Below the pieces are notes generated by a model. That model searched no databases and was not told the DNA's origin. It saw nothing but the letters and a program-made list of their open reading frames with translations. A stretch of 64,000 nucleotides of DNA from Raphanus sativus. Lineage: Eukaryota > Streptophyta > Magnoliopsida > Brassicales > Brassicaceae. Shown here piece after piece: positions 33,153 through 45,650 of this stretch; within the stretch, counting starts at the first letter, position 1; each line of letters begins with the position of its first letter. The stretch spans positions 310,001 through 374,000 of the forward strand of contig NC_079516.1 in NCBI RefSeq assembly GCF_000801105.2. Direction: 5' to 3'. Made by a program: the position numbers and the translations under genes.

Positions 33153-34361
33153 TCAAAAGTAGTTGCTGGTATAGAAATTCTTGAGAAAATCAGATTTTCC
33201 TTGATCCTTGCTTCCAGTATTTTGCACGAGCCCTTCACCCACCACGTACTGACCGATGATGTGGTGACGCTGCTTTGCGTGATCGACAATGTCAGTCAGC
33301 TCTTCCATTCCCTTGAATAGGAGAAGATCAATCACCTGCAGAAGCAAAACAACACTATATCATCAGGAATACTACAGATCTGCATTCTAAAAGCACCTAA
33401 AAGATACTTTTCAACTAGCCACACAAGTAAAACTCAACATCGACTACCAGATAGAAATATACTATAGATTGCATTCTAAAAGCACCTAACAAAGAGAGCC
33501 GAGCCACGAGATCAATGCATCCAACACATAAGAAAATGCTTTCCATTTCAACTGAAGGTTTACAATTCAAACAAATCGCCACACGAGCAAATCTTAACAT
33601 GGAGTATCGATCAAATAGAAAGAATCCATTTATGCTTCGCAAGTAACATTTTGTTGTAAGAACCGACTCTTGCTGCCATTATCTTTTAGGCAAATACAAA
33701 GAAGAAAGTATCTAAATGTCACATACAGAAGAAGGCACCACAAGGTAGCACCAGTTTTAGCAGGGAGTAACAGGTTAAAGCTCCCACTTTTTCGCTCCAA
33801 TCCACATGACACTTCACTGAAGATTAAGTCTCCAATCTCATAAACTACTCCCAAACAATCCCAATATCAAAGAGAAAAGCTTTCCACTTTCAAACACAGA
33901 TGAGACTAAAACTGTGAAGGGAAAGGAAAGCATTCAACTTTCAAACACAGTTAAACTGTGAAGGGAAAAGCTTTCAACTTTCAAACACAAATGACAAATT
34001 AAAACAAAGTCAAAAGTGGCAACAGAACGCAAAGACAATCCATCTCCAAAACACCGAAGAAACAATCAGATTTTAACAATATAAAATCTCAAATGTTTTC
34101 GTTTCGTAGTAAAGGAATCAAATCAAATCAATCAATAACTACCTTAGGGTCGGTGACGTGAGCGTTATTACGAATCTGAGCAGAGATTGCGAAGCGGAGC
34201 TGAGAAGGCGCGACGACGTCTTGAAGATTGTAAATGTCCATCACGGTGGGGATCGATCTACACGCAGCTCTGAAGAAATCGAACACGCGGCGTCGAGCTT
34301 CCGTCAGGTTCGCTGAGTTCGGCGGTACTCCGATCTTCCTCAACGTGAACGGTGCCGCCAT
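33153..34361 (-). CDS. mitochondrial complex I subunit, LYR family (NDUFA6/B14-like)
   Basis: Two exons, 34361-34143 and 33335-33153, encode 133 residues. The LYR-type motif region (LTEARRRVFDFFRAACRSIP) lies in the first third, followed by helices typical of the complex1_LYR fold. Length and sequence match Arabidopsis At3g12260, the B14 subunit, which holds acyl-carrier protein on the matrix arm of NADH dehydrogenase. The start follows a leader with an in-frame upstream ATG (34514); the shorter form has the family N-terminus MAAPFTLRKIG. The intron contains three imperfect copies of a 'ctttcaactttcaaacaca' repeat (33880-33990). Confidence 0.92.
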
Positions 34362-34623
34362 CTCTGATCTCGCTAAATGGGATAATCTTAGAGCCAAGAA
34401 GAACACAGAGTAGTTAGTAGTTACTTCAATCGATTTGAGAGAAACAAACACCTGAAATGCTACACGACGGTAACGACGTCGTTTCACCCATAGAACCGGT
34501 CGTGTTGATTTCAAATTTCGGTTTAATATCTGGTTAAAGTCAGGTTTGATTGACCCAATTGGTTTTCGGATTTAATAGCTAAATCGAACCGGAATATTAT
34601 AACTAGAACAAAAACCAAACCGG

Positions 34624-36207
34624 ATGAGCTTCGTCGTCATGGAGAATCTCACGGCGCAGTTTCTACCTCCTCCGCTATGGAACTCGAACACAAGACTTCT
34701 CACTTCCTTAATCGCTAAACCTAATCTCATCTCCCTCCCCAACTCGTTACCGCCGCTGTCTCTCGATTGTTCCAAGACACTATCCACCTCTCTTCTCTCC
34801 GACCACCACCACCGGTTTCTCAATTCATTACGGCGACGACTCAGCCATCCCGGTTCTTGTCCTCTACGTCTGCTTCAAGAGGATGGAGACTGGAGCAAAG
34901 ACCAATTCTTCGCCGCGATACGATTCTTCCGTCACTCCTCAAGACTCCACCACATTCTTCCTGTAAAAAATTTCAAAAAAAATCTCATCTTTCTTTATAT
35001 ATATAAATATTCAAGAAAATCAAGAACCTCTCCTCTTTCCTTCTAATTCAAATCTCAGGTGTTTGATGCGTGGAAGAAGCTAGAGCCTTCACGTATAAAC
35101 GAAGCTAACTACGAGAAGATCATAAGCCTTCTTTGCGCGGAGAGATCGATGATGGACGAAGCGGTTCGAGCTTTACAATCCATGACTCATGATTACAAGA
35201 TAAACCCGTCTTTACGAATCTACAATTCAATCATCCGCGGTTACGCTGACGACGGGAAGTTCGAGGAAGCATTGTCGTTCTTGAATGAGATGAAAGAGAA
35301 CGGTGTGTCACCTGAGACCGAGACTTACGACGGGTTGATTGAAGGGTACGGTAAGCGGGGAATGTACGATGAGATTGTTTCGTGCGTGGAGAGGATGGAG
35401 TCCGAGGGGTGTGTGCGTGACGGCGTTAGTTATAATCTACTCGTGCGCGAGTTCGCTAGAGGAGGGTTGCTTGGGAGGATGGAGAGAATGTATCAGAGTT
35501 TGATGTCGAGGAAGATGACTGTGGAGCCTGTTACTCTGGTGTCGATGCTTGAAACTTATGCGGAGTTTGGGGTGCTGGAGAAGATGGAGGAGACGTATGA
35601 CAAGGTTATGAGGTTTGGGATCTGTCTGGATGAGGAGTTGGTTAGGAGGTTAGCGTGTGTTTACATTGATAACTTCATGTTCTCGAGGCTCGATGATTTG
35701 GGTCGTGGCATTCGGAGGAGTGATCTGGCTTGGTGTCTGAGGGGTCTATGCCACGCCTGTCTTGTGAGTCGGAAAGGTTTGGATTGTGTTGTTAAAGAGA
35801 GGAGCGAAGAAGCCGGGAGAGTTCCTTGGAGCACAAGTTTTGCTAATATCGTGCTACTAGCTTACTCGAAGATGGGAGATTTCAGGAGCGTTGAGCTGTT
35901 ACTCACTCAGCTACAGAGGAGGAGAAGTGTGAAACTTGATCTTGTGACTGTAGGAATTGTCTTCGACTTGAGTGTGGGGGTGGCTGGGTTCGATGGTACT
36001 GCAGTTTTTATGAGCTGGAAGAAGAGTGGGTTTCTTGATAAGGCTGCGGAGATGAAGACTGACCCATTGGTTCATGCTGCTTTGGGGGAAGGGCAGTTTC
36101 TTAGAAGCTGCAATGAAGTGATGAAGCAGTCTCTTGAAGAATCAAAGTCATGGACTTATCAGTATCTATTAGAAGTTGTGGTTAAGAATCAGAAAACTGA
36201 AACTTAG
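34624..36207 (+). CDS. pentatricopeptide repeat (PPR) protein, organelle-targeted
   Basis: Two exons, 34624-34962 and 35059-36207, joined at CCT|GTAAAA and TCTCAG|GTG, give 495 residues. A Ser/Leu/Arg-rich N-terminus looks like a plastid or mitochondrial transit peptide. P-type PPR motifs follow (for example NPSLRIYNSIIRGYADDGKF, SPETETYDGLIEGYGKRGMY). No E, DYW or SMR domain is seen. P-class PPRs bind organellar RNA for processing, stability or translation; the target here is unknown. Divergent from the LYR gene with about 260 bp between start codons. An alternative start at 34639 (MENLTAQ) is equally plausible. I do not recall a PPR at this spot in Arabidopsis. Confidence 0.88.
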
Positions 36208-36481
36208 TGTATGTTAATTTCAGTGTGATGATTGCACAATTACTTCATTTGTGTAAAGTGACTGACTACTGTTGATAACATATTTATTAACGCTTATTAA
36301 AACAGAGTTAAAGTTGATTAATGAGAAAGAGAAGAAAAACAATAGAAAAAAAAAGATCCATCCGCTCATAGCCTGAGGTGATCATCACTAGAAAACTAAA
36401 CGTAGAAAAAACAAACTCTATATGGAAAATAATGTACATATAGTTTCAAGAGAAGCTGGCGTTGTTTGATACTCTCTTTTA

Positions 36482-39400
36482 TCAATCTTGCGGCTCGGTT
36501 TTAAAGGGAGCACCACCTGAAGACGCTGCATCGCTTCCATTTTGGTTTTGGTTTTGGTTTGAAGCATCGGTCTCATTTTGGTTTTGGTAAAGACTGTTTC
36601 CTACCATGGAATCGCTAACCAGTCCTGCTTCTACGTCGAACTTAAGCGTCCTCTTGCGGTTGCTGCTGTTGTTGCTGCTAAAATGAGATAATGTTGTTGG
36701 TCTTATGCATATATATGGAAGAAGAAGCTGATGAGAGATGTATGTTTTTTTAAAAAAAAATTACTTGTTCAAGCGGTTGTTGATGGCAGATAAGTCTTTT
36801 GAAGGGCTCTGGTAAGCATGTGTGCTCTCTCCAACACAAGCGTAGTAACTCTTTGAGCTGTGTGAAATAAGAGCATCCATCTACAAACAAAACACATAAA
36901 AGATTAGCCAAAACTAATATCTCATGATAAAAAAAGAGTTTAGAGTACTATGATCTCTTTTTACCTTTGATCCTCTTAAGGGAGAAACATAAACATTGTG
37001 TACAGCTGATACTTTTTTAGGGGACATGTCTGGAACACTTGGAAACACCGACACCTTTGGCGATCCAGGACAATGACCTGTAAATCCAATACAAGACAAC
37101 CAATCAAGTTAGGTACTACATTCATGGATAAAGCTCACGTCTAACAATAACCTTAGCTACCTTCAGGATTGTTTTTGGCCTCCACAGCCTGGTCCTTTTT
37201 CACAGGAACTATCTCCACCAGCAACGGCTTTACAGCGGGGATAAATACATCGTTGTAGAATGTGATGATGTCAACATGATCTGGTCCTACTCTCTGTTAC
37301 ACAAACTCACAAGTTTTAGTCTTCTTCATAGTCTCATAAGACTTGTTCAACAACTTAAAAGCTTGAAGAGTGTATATATAAATAAATACCCCTTGACGGC
37401 GACTCTGTGATGAGTCCACAAAAACGCTGCGGAAAACTAATGGTTTACACTGTGGTTGCTTCCGATAGTTGTATATTATTTCCCTGAACGTCAGGCTCAT
37501 TTGGGATATCTAGAGTTGTGATAAAGAAGTGTTGGCCGAATAGAGAAGGAGATGCAAAGCAGACAAAACATATAGAGTTAAAGATCTTGAGAACTCACCT
37601 TGGCCACTCCGTAGAAGCAACAGAGAATGATCTGGTCAATATGCCGATTAAACAAAAGAGAAGTCCTCTGAGCAAGCACACGTTGGAAGAGACAATATAC
37701 ACTCTCTCTTATTTGCTGCGAAAGCTGTAGCCTTTCCACCATTCCGTTGATTCTGACAGCAGCTAGTTTATTTATCTGTCACAGCATAATCAGTACCAAG
37801 TTTTATAGTAATAAAAATCCAACAAACGAATAAGTTATATATGTTGTAGAGGATGTTTTAGCACCAATGATTGCATTGACCTTACCTTAGTGAAGAATAT
37901 ATTGATACCAGTTTCTGCACAAGTTTCTCCTCCGCCTCCTGGGTTAGGCCGTGTGGGACTGTACACAATTATCCGAAAAAGGTAAACTTAGCAAAGTACA
38001 GAGACATTAAAATGCTGACTAATTCGCCATTTATACACACAACAATTACACAGGACGTACGTAGCAAATGCAGACTGCAAAGGAGGTGGTGGCAGCGTCT
38101 TGGATTTAACGTTACCAAGTGCCAACAGACGATCCTTTACTGGTGATGCAAAGGAGCTGCGTTCAACTAGAATGCTGCGGTAATCAGTACACAGTCTTTT
38201 GGGCGATTTTATATCTCCATTTTGTCCTGTATGGCAGTAAAATTTGAAAGTTTTTGGTAAGTAAAAAAAAAGTGTTTCAGTTACTTTGACTCAATCACAA
38301 ATTATATTACCCGGACCTGCTTCAGGCTTTTGTTGGATAGATGATGCATGATTTGATGAACCTTCAGAGAAGTTAATAAGAGCTGCAATTGCGTCAAGAG
38401 ACGGCATCGGTTCAGCTAGCAATCCAAACCGGTTAATCTCCAGTGCAAGTGCTGGCTTGGCGACGATCAGAGAGTTGTACATCGAAGAGTCTTTCTCCCA
38501 TACCATACTCTCCAGAAGCCTTTCCTCCAGCGAGTTAAGATGCCGTCTCAGCTCTCTAGGCAGAGAATCCTCATGCCTGATGAAACTCTCTATCACCTTG
38601 CTGAGATCAAAGGCCGTGATCCCGGTCCTCTCCAGAACAGCCGGGAACAGCATGGTTATGCTTTTGTGGGTGGCTAGAACCAGTTCAGCGGAGCAAGCCA
38701 GCATGCATCTGTGGAACCTCTCGTTCGTCAGTAAGGAGTTCAAGTTGTTTACATGCAGAATCTGAGCTTCTGCTTTGCACATCGCCTCGAGAACTCTGTA
38801 GTATAACTTCACAGCTTCTAGTCTTCGCTGTTGCGCCCATATGTCATCCATCAGGTTAACAGGTTGCAGACCCCCGCGTGCACACTGGTCCCCAAGCGAG
38901 CTGTTTGGAAAAATAGCTTCCAGTATCACATGTGCTCTTCTCGTGACATCGTTTGTTATATCCCTATCACAAGATTTCAGGAAAAGCTCCAACCCAGGAG
39001 AAGGCTTTGGAGGCAGCGGACATATAACGGTCCTGAGCCATTTGGCAGTTGTCATCGCTGTGCTCACTGGTGTTGCTGTCAACTTACTACCGCCAACGCT
39101 AGTCATAGCTGTCTTAGCAGCAGGAGACTTATGAGGAGAGAGTGGGCTTATAAATGTCCTCGCGGGTGAGCTCAGAGAATCAATTTTCCTCTTAACACCA
39201 GTGGTGATGTTTACAGCTCCTGCGGATAAGCTTCCAGATCCGAGTAAGCTATCCTCTTCGTTGATGAACACCCTCTCATCAAGCTCGCCTTTGTTACAGA
39301 CTGTGTCATCGTAGTCTTTTTCTAGTGTGGTCAAGCTTGTTGAGATGGATGCTTCGTCCAGTAAATCCTCAAAGTAGGTCAATCCATCTGAAGAACAATC

Positions 39401-40996
39401 AGGTAAACGGTTCAATCAAAACTTATATGACTAAGTGAAAGAGGAAAATGATCTTAAGACCAACCTGGGTTAATATTATCTAGCGTGTCAGTTTTGCACG
39501 CAGATGGCTTCTTCTTTAATATTGTTTCTATCAAATTATTTGCCTTGTCCATTATTTTCCTCAGCTCATCTTCTGAGGCGTCATAGATCTTGCAAAGTGA
39601 TGCAACCAAGTCTACATCTTTGTCCCCTTTCTTAACTGAAATTCATCACAAAAAAATGAGAATAATAAATCAATATCCAATGCCGCCATGGTTACTTGGC
39701 TAGAATAATAAATAAAGCACTTACCAAAGCGTGAAGAGTCTTGGATGTTGAAATTTCTAAACCGACAAGGAACGTGTATGATCAAAATAGCCTGATACCA
39801 AATTACAAAAAAAAAAAAAAATTAGTCTGAACTTATCAAGATTAAAAAAAAAAATGAAGGGTGTTTTCAAGTAAATATCAGACTAGGGAGTGCACTAACC
39901 AATACAGAAACTAGACCATTAGTGCATGTCACAAGGTCTTTGAACCGACTAAAAGCATGGTTTCGGAGTGCCAAGAAGAGTAGCCATCCAAAACGGTAAC
40001 TATCCGGCAAGTAACTAGCAGAGTTTGCTGAGTTCTTTTCAGCGTTTGCATCGTATGTCAGGAAGAACTCCCGGTACCCACGTTTGTAGTATCTGTTTAC
40101 CAAGAATAGGTACCAAAAAAAAACGTTATACATACAAGACAAATCACAAAAGAGTGAAACAACTAAACTCACTTGCTTAGAAGGCTAAGATGCACAAAGT
40201 TCGCCTGCAGCTCCTTTGCCTAGTAAGTAAACATTAGCAAAAGGTAACGCAGGTTAAGAGAAGAAGCAGTGATGGACTAACTAAGATAAAGTTATATATA
40301 AAAAGAGCTTAGGCAGAACCTGTAGTCTGTTCTCCCAGTCAGCACCATAAAGTTCACAAAGCACAGGACCAGCCTTGACCACAAACTGAGGTAACTCTTT
40401 AAAAAAATCCACAATACTGCAACACAGACCGAATATTATCAATACAAATGTGTTAAAAAAGAAAGAGGGATGAATTAGGCAGAACGTACTTTAGCTTTAG
40501 AGCCCTTAGGATCTGACATAGATTAAACCCACTATCACCAGACACTGACTGGCCGTCCACTTGTTTTCTCACGGTAAGCATCTTCACTGAATAGAGAATG
40601 AACGCGAACCAGAACCTCTCTACTTCCTCCCGCTAATAAGCAGAATAACAAAGAATCAGTAACAGTGAACCACACTCTTTAACTGTTAGAAAGTAAAAAA
40701 AAAAAAAATTGTTTTTCACCGTTCCACTTCCAATGTTGGCCATGTTTGCTGATAAGATCCGTTTGGTTTCAGTAAACAACTTCAGAGCTTCATCGCAAAC
40801 GCTCCCTTCAAGGGATAGAACTTTCTGCAAATACGAAAAGATTGTCTTCAAATTCATGTGGTATCAATCCATGATACATGCAATGAGATCGCTAAAGGTA
40901 AAAGAGTGAAACCTCGCATAAGTCCAAGAGCGTAGCTTCGCTTCTTTTTCCGTTAGGGTCAATGGGTGGTGTCACTGGTGGCTGAACTTCTTCCAT
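36482..40996 (-). CDS. RBR1: retinoblastoma-related protein
   Basis: Seventeen coding exons: 40996-40913, 40824-40720, 40632-40490, 40416-40320, 40219-40173, 40092-39900, 39791-39725, 39635-39465, 39387-38311, 38226-38061, 37958-37886, 37775-37599, 37509-37390, 37293-37161, 37077-36965, 36880-36765 and 36677-36482. The frame closes to 1025 residues, close to Arabidopsis RBR1 (1013). The N-terminal domain is followed by pocket A ([15 protein letters not shown]...), a spacer with SPKRL, pocket B ([18 protein letters not shown]...[10 protein letters not shown]) and a C-terminal domain with SP sites ([20 protein letters not shown]). It represses E2F-driven S-phase genes and is controlled by CDK phosphorylation; LxCxE proteins bind pocket B. 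An antisense open frame at 38831-39169 is a shadow. It is complete with no damage. Confidence 0.97.
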
Positions 40997-43259
40997 CGTC
41001 TCTCCCAAAGCTGAAAACATGAAGAAGGAAAAAAAATCAAGTTAATTGTTCTTCCCAATTATATTAGAAAAAAAAAACAGAACTTTTCAGGGCGATATGA
41101 AAAGACAGCCACACATAGGGGGAACGAAGACACCGACCAAACGATTCTAACACAACACTTCCTGTCTTAAAACTCATATAATCCTCAAATTCAAGCAAAA
41201 ATTATCTAAAACCCTATCGATAAAAATTGATTTTTTATTTTTTGTTGTTTCAGGAGAAAACTCTACAAGTTGCAATTGAATAGCGAAACATCAAATTAAA
41301 ACCCTAAAAATAAAATTCAGAATAATAGATATGCAAAAGGGTAAAGATCTTACATTTTGTTTCTATATCGCAGATCCCAAGATCCAAACTTTAAGAACTC
41401 TTCTGAAAATCGACGAATTAAAACGAAGAAACAATCCCTCCGACTCTCTCGCTCTCTCTATCTATCGTCACCAGACTCTCACTCTCTCTCTCTAGATTTT
41501 GGGGGGGTCTGATTAGGCGGCAAACCCTAAAAAAGGAATCTATCTAGCGCGGGAAAAACATCACCGAGTATACATACACATGCGTATACAAATTACATAC
41601 GCTCACTATCGACCATTGGTATCACGACACGTACCCCTCTATGATCCCGATTTACCGCCAAAAACGTTCTTACTGTTGCGTGAAACGTTGAGAGAGGGAA
41701 AAAGATTCTCCGTTACGGCGGTGTTAAAAACTAACGGAGTGTGTCATAAACGGCGTCTGGACCGCGACAAAGTCTCGTGTAAGCTACGGCGGGACCCACA
41801 TTGGAAAACGACTCCATTTTACATGACGTTTGGTTGCAGGAGTAGATGTGTCCTATACGTGACTGTGGATAGTGGAAACACACGTGATAAATAATATTAG
41901 AGTTAACCGGGATTGTATAGTTGGTTTAATCAGATAGTTTTCGGACAAGGTCATGGCGTCACCATCTGATCACGCGGCGACGGCAAGGTGATTGATTGCT
42001 CATACCATCCGGCTAGATATCGCAGAGGAAGTTCGCAACTACATTCAGTTTCAGGGGCGAATCCAAAATCTTTTTCCACTGGGTGCACATAGGTGTAAAC
42101 TTAGATATAATTATAGGTGTAAACATCAAATTTGTTAAGTAATATACAAAAAAATAAATTATTATGGGGGCAAATGCGCCCCACCCACGTATAATCATAC
42201 AATAACAAGAAACACCATATAGAACGATGAAGTGAGGTATAATAGGATAAAACTCACATTTTCTAAAGCTCTATGTAGATCTTGTAACACAAGTTATTCA
42301 GAATACGGTTCTTCCATTTTTTTTTTTTTTTTGAATTACGAATACGGTTCTTCCATATATTGTTAATCCAACATGTTCTCTTCAAAAAGATCTGAGACTG
42401 TAAATAGAGCCTCTTCCTATTAACCTCAAAAAGGAGGAAGTTTAAGCTCTAACATTCATAATCTCCAAAAATAACATGAAACCATCATAGATCAGCTCCA
42501 TGTTGTAAAGAGCTAACTTTGGCGACCAATCTCTCACCTTTAAGGTATGTCATGATAATGGAACATGGGAATTTCACTGCCATCATACATAGGTGAAGAA
42601 TCGACACTGTTGTTTCTGCTTGAAGCACAACGCTTAATCGTTACCTGGAACATTCTCTAAAATCAAACTTCTTCAGTAAAAACTGGAAACACATAGAAAG
42701 AGAAGATATAAGCCTATTCAAATTTCAGATGATAAAGATACTTAATTAATGAATAAGATGATGAAAAAAATAATAAATAGGCTTTACAAGAATATATCAT
42801 CCATATGTTTGAAATCATCAATTGAAGAAGCACTATAGAAAGACTTGCTTCTTCTTCTTTATATGGCCACTAAAACCATCGTAACCAAAACATTTATATG
42901 TAGTTTCAGGGGAGTTCATGCACCTTCCACCACACATACCAATAGATGTTTATATTTATATGAGTTCATATTGGTTATAGTTGTATAGATGCTTATGAGT
43001 TGTTGAAACATGATATTCTTTTCATATAATGGGAGTTACCTTTTTTTCCCTTCCATATATAGTTTTCTCACTTTTTAAATACTTTTTGCTAGGTTATCAA
43101 ACAATATAATTTATTCGAGTTACAAAGAAAAAAATATACAATTTTGTTTAATAAGACTCATGTGCAATTATGTTGAAAATTTGATTTGATTCTATATAGA
43201 TATAATAATATAACAAACCATTATTTTTTTAATACATCATATATTATGAAAATGTTCAA
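40997..43259. other. RBR1 upstream region and long intergenic space
   Basis: It begins with the RBR1 5' UTR/promoter (CT-rich near 41440-41495; short TTTAAAAC and GGCGGCAAA-type stretches, no factor site claimed). Around 42050-42190 a block with ggggcgaatccaaaatcttt and gggggcaaatgcgcccc resembles a small transposon remnant. From about 42441 the sequence is duplicated at 53311. No gene is supported. Confidence 0.5.
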
Positions 43260-43841
43260 TCAAGATAACTCAATCGCCTCATGGTGAGATAATGAAGGAT
43301 TTTCAACTACTTTAGAACATCTATCCCAAACATGGTTAATTCTGAAAGAAACTCGAGAAGCAAAGCGTTTCAGTTGATATAATCGAAACATAATCTTTTG
43401 AATCTCCATGTAGCATTTTTTTCCAGCCCTTAATATCTTCTTACAACACTTTCTTGGAACATGTTCATTCGTAAGAATTTCTTTAAGAACATCTAGACCA
43501 CATTTCCCAATGGGCTCCATCTTGTCCATGCATGTTTGGAGATACATTTGGTATTTTGGTGGAAGATTCTCTAGCATATGATCATTGTAATCTTGCGAAG
43601 CCCGCGATGTCGCATCCACTAAATCAAAAATGTGACTGGGATTGATTAGTGGTTTATCCTCAACATTTTCTTGTCCCAAATTTGGAGGCGAAGCCGGCGA
43701 TGTGGCATCCACTAAATAAAACACGTGACTGGAATTGATCAGTGGTTTATCGTCAACATTTTCTTGATCCAAATTTGGATACGCATATGATACCAAAGGG
43801 GTAATTATGAAAAACACCAAAAAGATTGTTTTAGTCTCCAT
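43260..43841 (-). CDS. secreted prolamin-like cysteine-rich protein with duplicated N-terminal module
   Basis: Single exon, 193 residues. Signal peptide METKTIFLVFFIITPLVSYAYP. Two tandem copies of a 32-residue acidic module (QENVDDKPLINSSHVF... and QENVEDKPLINPSHIF...) come next. The C-terminal domain has six cysteines in the order C-C-CC-C-C (TCMDKM, KCGLDV, KCCKKI, KCYMEI, DRCSKV), the pattern of the prolamin_like family (formerly DUF784/DUF1278, ECA1-related). Arabidopsis relatives are mostly expressed in the female gametophyte. The plus-strand copies here are 161 residues because they have one module. The gene is intact, and its diverged copy in block II (54192) is broken. Function unknown. 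Confidence 0.82.
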   Translation of the reverse strand: METKTIFLVFFIITPLVSYAYPNLDQENVDDKPLINSSHVFYLVDATSPASPPNLGQENVEDKPLINPSHIFDLVDATSRASQDYNDHMLENLPPKYQMYLQTCMDKMEPIGKCGLDVLKEILTNEHVPRKCCKKILRAGKKCYMEIQKIMFRLYQLKRFASRVSFRINHVWDRCSKVVENPSLSHHEAIELS

Positions 43842-44574
43842 CCTGTATGATTACCTTTTAATTTCTTCCTTGAATTTTTTTGTTTTTATCATATTGTCAT
43901 GATTTGTATATATATATAGTAATAAAGTGATTTTGAATGTTACTGATGGTGTTTTGTATTAATTAATAAAATAACTTATTTTTAGTTGTTTTGAAACAAC
44001 ATAATTTCTTTATTAATTTATTCAGCTCGAAGAGTAACATTTTTAAATTGATTTCTATGTTTTATGCATTGATTGTTAACTAATACTCACTATGCTTCAT
44101 GTGTCTTTAAAATTTTTGCATACAATTAAGAAAATTAATAATTTTGGTTTTATCCTTATTAAATATAATATTTTGTTTGAATTTATTTACAAATGAACTA
44201 AAAATAAGAATAAATTGAAAAATTAGTTTAAATATGCATGAAGATCTATTTACCTATTGTTTGTAATAAAGGGAAATGTAGTGTTCTTGGTTTGATGACA
44301 TTAGTGCCGCATAAGTTGTAAACAACATGAAGTTTTGCATCATTTAAACATTTGTAATTCTTCTTGTCTGCATTGACTGAAGATCATGTACAATATTCAT
44401 GTGAAATCTAAAGCATACATGATCCCTTTTCATAAAGACATAACAACTTTAAGTTATCAAGTCAAGCTGCGCTCGGTGTGGCAAATTCCACTATACTATG
44501 GATGCTACAAGCCATGAACTCTCACACCTAACGTAGATGTTCTATCTAGGTTTATCCGACAATGGCATAAACAC
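43842..44574. other. AT-rich spacer, upstream of the prolamin-like gene
   Basis: Intergenic and closely matched by 54775-55523 in block II. The TATATATATA run near 43907-43918 is a candidate TATA box for the minus-strand gene and is expanded into a (TA)n repeat in block II. Confidence 0.55.
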
Positions 44575-45402
44575 TCATGCTTTCTGCAGTCAAATAAAAA
44601 GAGGAGATCAAGTAAAACGAATCATGCAAGAAAACGACAGTAGTAAGTAAACTCTGAGATTTAAACCTGCCCTGGGAGGTAGAGCTTGAACTCCGGAGGA
44701 AGCTCTTCATCTGAGTAGAGACGGTCAGAAAAATAGATCCTCCTGAGACGGCAGTTAGCATGAACCTGATCTCGCAAAGTCTCGGCGTAGTTAGTCCCAT
44801 CAGCCCTCCTAGTAAGATCAGGTAAATTCAACTATATCTGATTTCATCCCTCATCCATCTTCAAAGGCATTGTACAAATATATGGCTTCACTCTAGTCAC
44901 AGACTACAAAACAAACATAATAATTCAACACAAAGACATCAATTAACTGCATAAGCGGATTCAGAGACTGAAAGAAACAAGAGGGAAGACAAACATACTT
45001 GAAAGTTAGAAGCTTGGAAACGCCTACGAACATTCTTATCATCAAGAATCTGAATCTCGAAGGAGAAATACTTCTTCATGTTCTTCACTACCAATACCAA
45101 AAAAGGAAGCTTGATACCAAGAGTTGCAGACAGATCAGCAGGACATGTAGTGTACGTAGACTTGATGTTTGATTGAAATCTGTAGAGAAATTAGAAGATA
45201 AAGATAGATTAAATCAATCGGTCACCTTCTTTGTCCCATATTGGAAGAGGCTTACTTCCGCAAAATAAAAAATAAAAACATATAAATCAACACAATCAAT
45301 GGTTTTAGATAATATATCGAAAGATTGCAAGGAATCACACTGAAACGTACCTAGACTGTAAAGAATAGAGAGGAAGCCAGACTGAAACGTGTTCTTGAAC
45401 GT
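44575..45402 (-). pseudogene. CFAP20/BUG22 homologue, copy 1 (decayed)
   Basis: The exon pieces encode [73 protein letters not shown] and [26 protein letters not shown]. These identify the CFAP20 family (DUF667, Arabidopsis At3g12300). Damage: the start ATG is ACG (45400-45402), exon 2's acceptor AG has become GC-GG, and about 120 bp including the 5' half of exon 3 is deleted between two TTTGAT repeats. The last large exon has stops at 44844-44846 (TGG to TGA) and 44832-44834. The TGA is shared with copy 2. Confidence 0.88.
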
Positions 45403-45441
45403 GTCTTCCTTCTTCTCTGATTCCCAGAAAGAAGAAAGTTG

Positions 45442-45640
45442 GGCCGATGATTTAAATAATTTGACAAAAAAAAGTTTAACCAACGGGCCTTGGGCTAGTG
45501 GCACTTGAAGGATAACCCCAATACGGTGAACCCACAGTTTGATCCCCGTTGGCCACCAGATAATTTGACATTGCACTTCTGGGGTCCACATAATAGTCGG
45601 TTGATTTCGGTCGCCGGACACTGTGGTTAATTAGAAAAAA
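45442..45640 (+). mobile_element. SINE insertion with 10-bp target duplication
   Basis: 199 bp flanked by perfect repeats of aagaaagttg (45432-45441 and 45641-45650). The matching place in block II (near 56505) has the site only once, so it is a true insertion after the block duplication. It has box A-like ttgggctagtgg (45490-45501), box B-like agtttgatccc (45536-45546) and ends in A8. This fits a tRNA-derived SINE. Confidence 0.8.
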
Positions 45641-45650
45641 AAGAAAGTTG

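Noticed and set aside
38831..39169. Overlapping + strand frames within RBR1
   Set aside because: Antisense shadows of the large RBR1 exon.
41580..41894. 104-codon + frame upstream of RBR1
   Set aside because: No recognisable family; basic, irregular composition; probably chance.
42040..42190. Named transposon family for the 'ggggcgaatcc ... gcgcccc' block
   Set aside because: It looks like a remnant, but ends and target duplication could not be defined.
44552..44800. Minus-strand frame of 82 codons as a protein gene
   Set aside because: It is an out-of-frame reading of the last CFAP20 exons.
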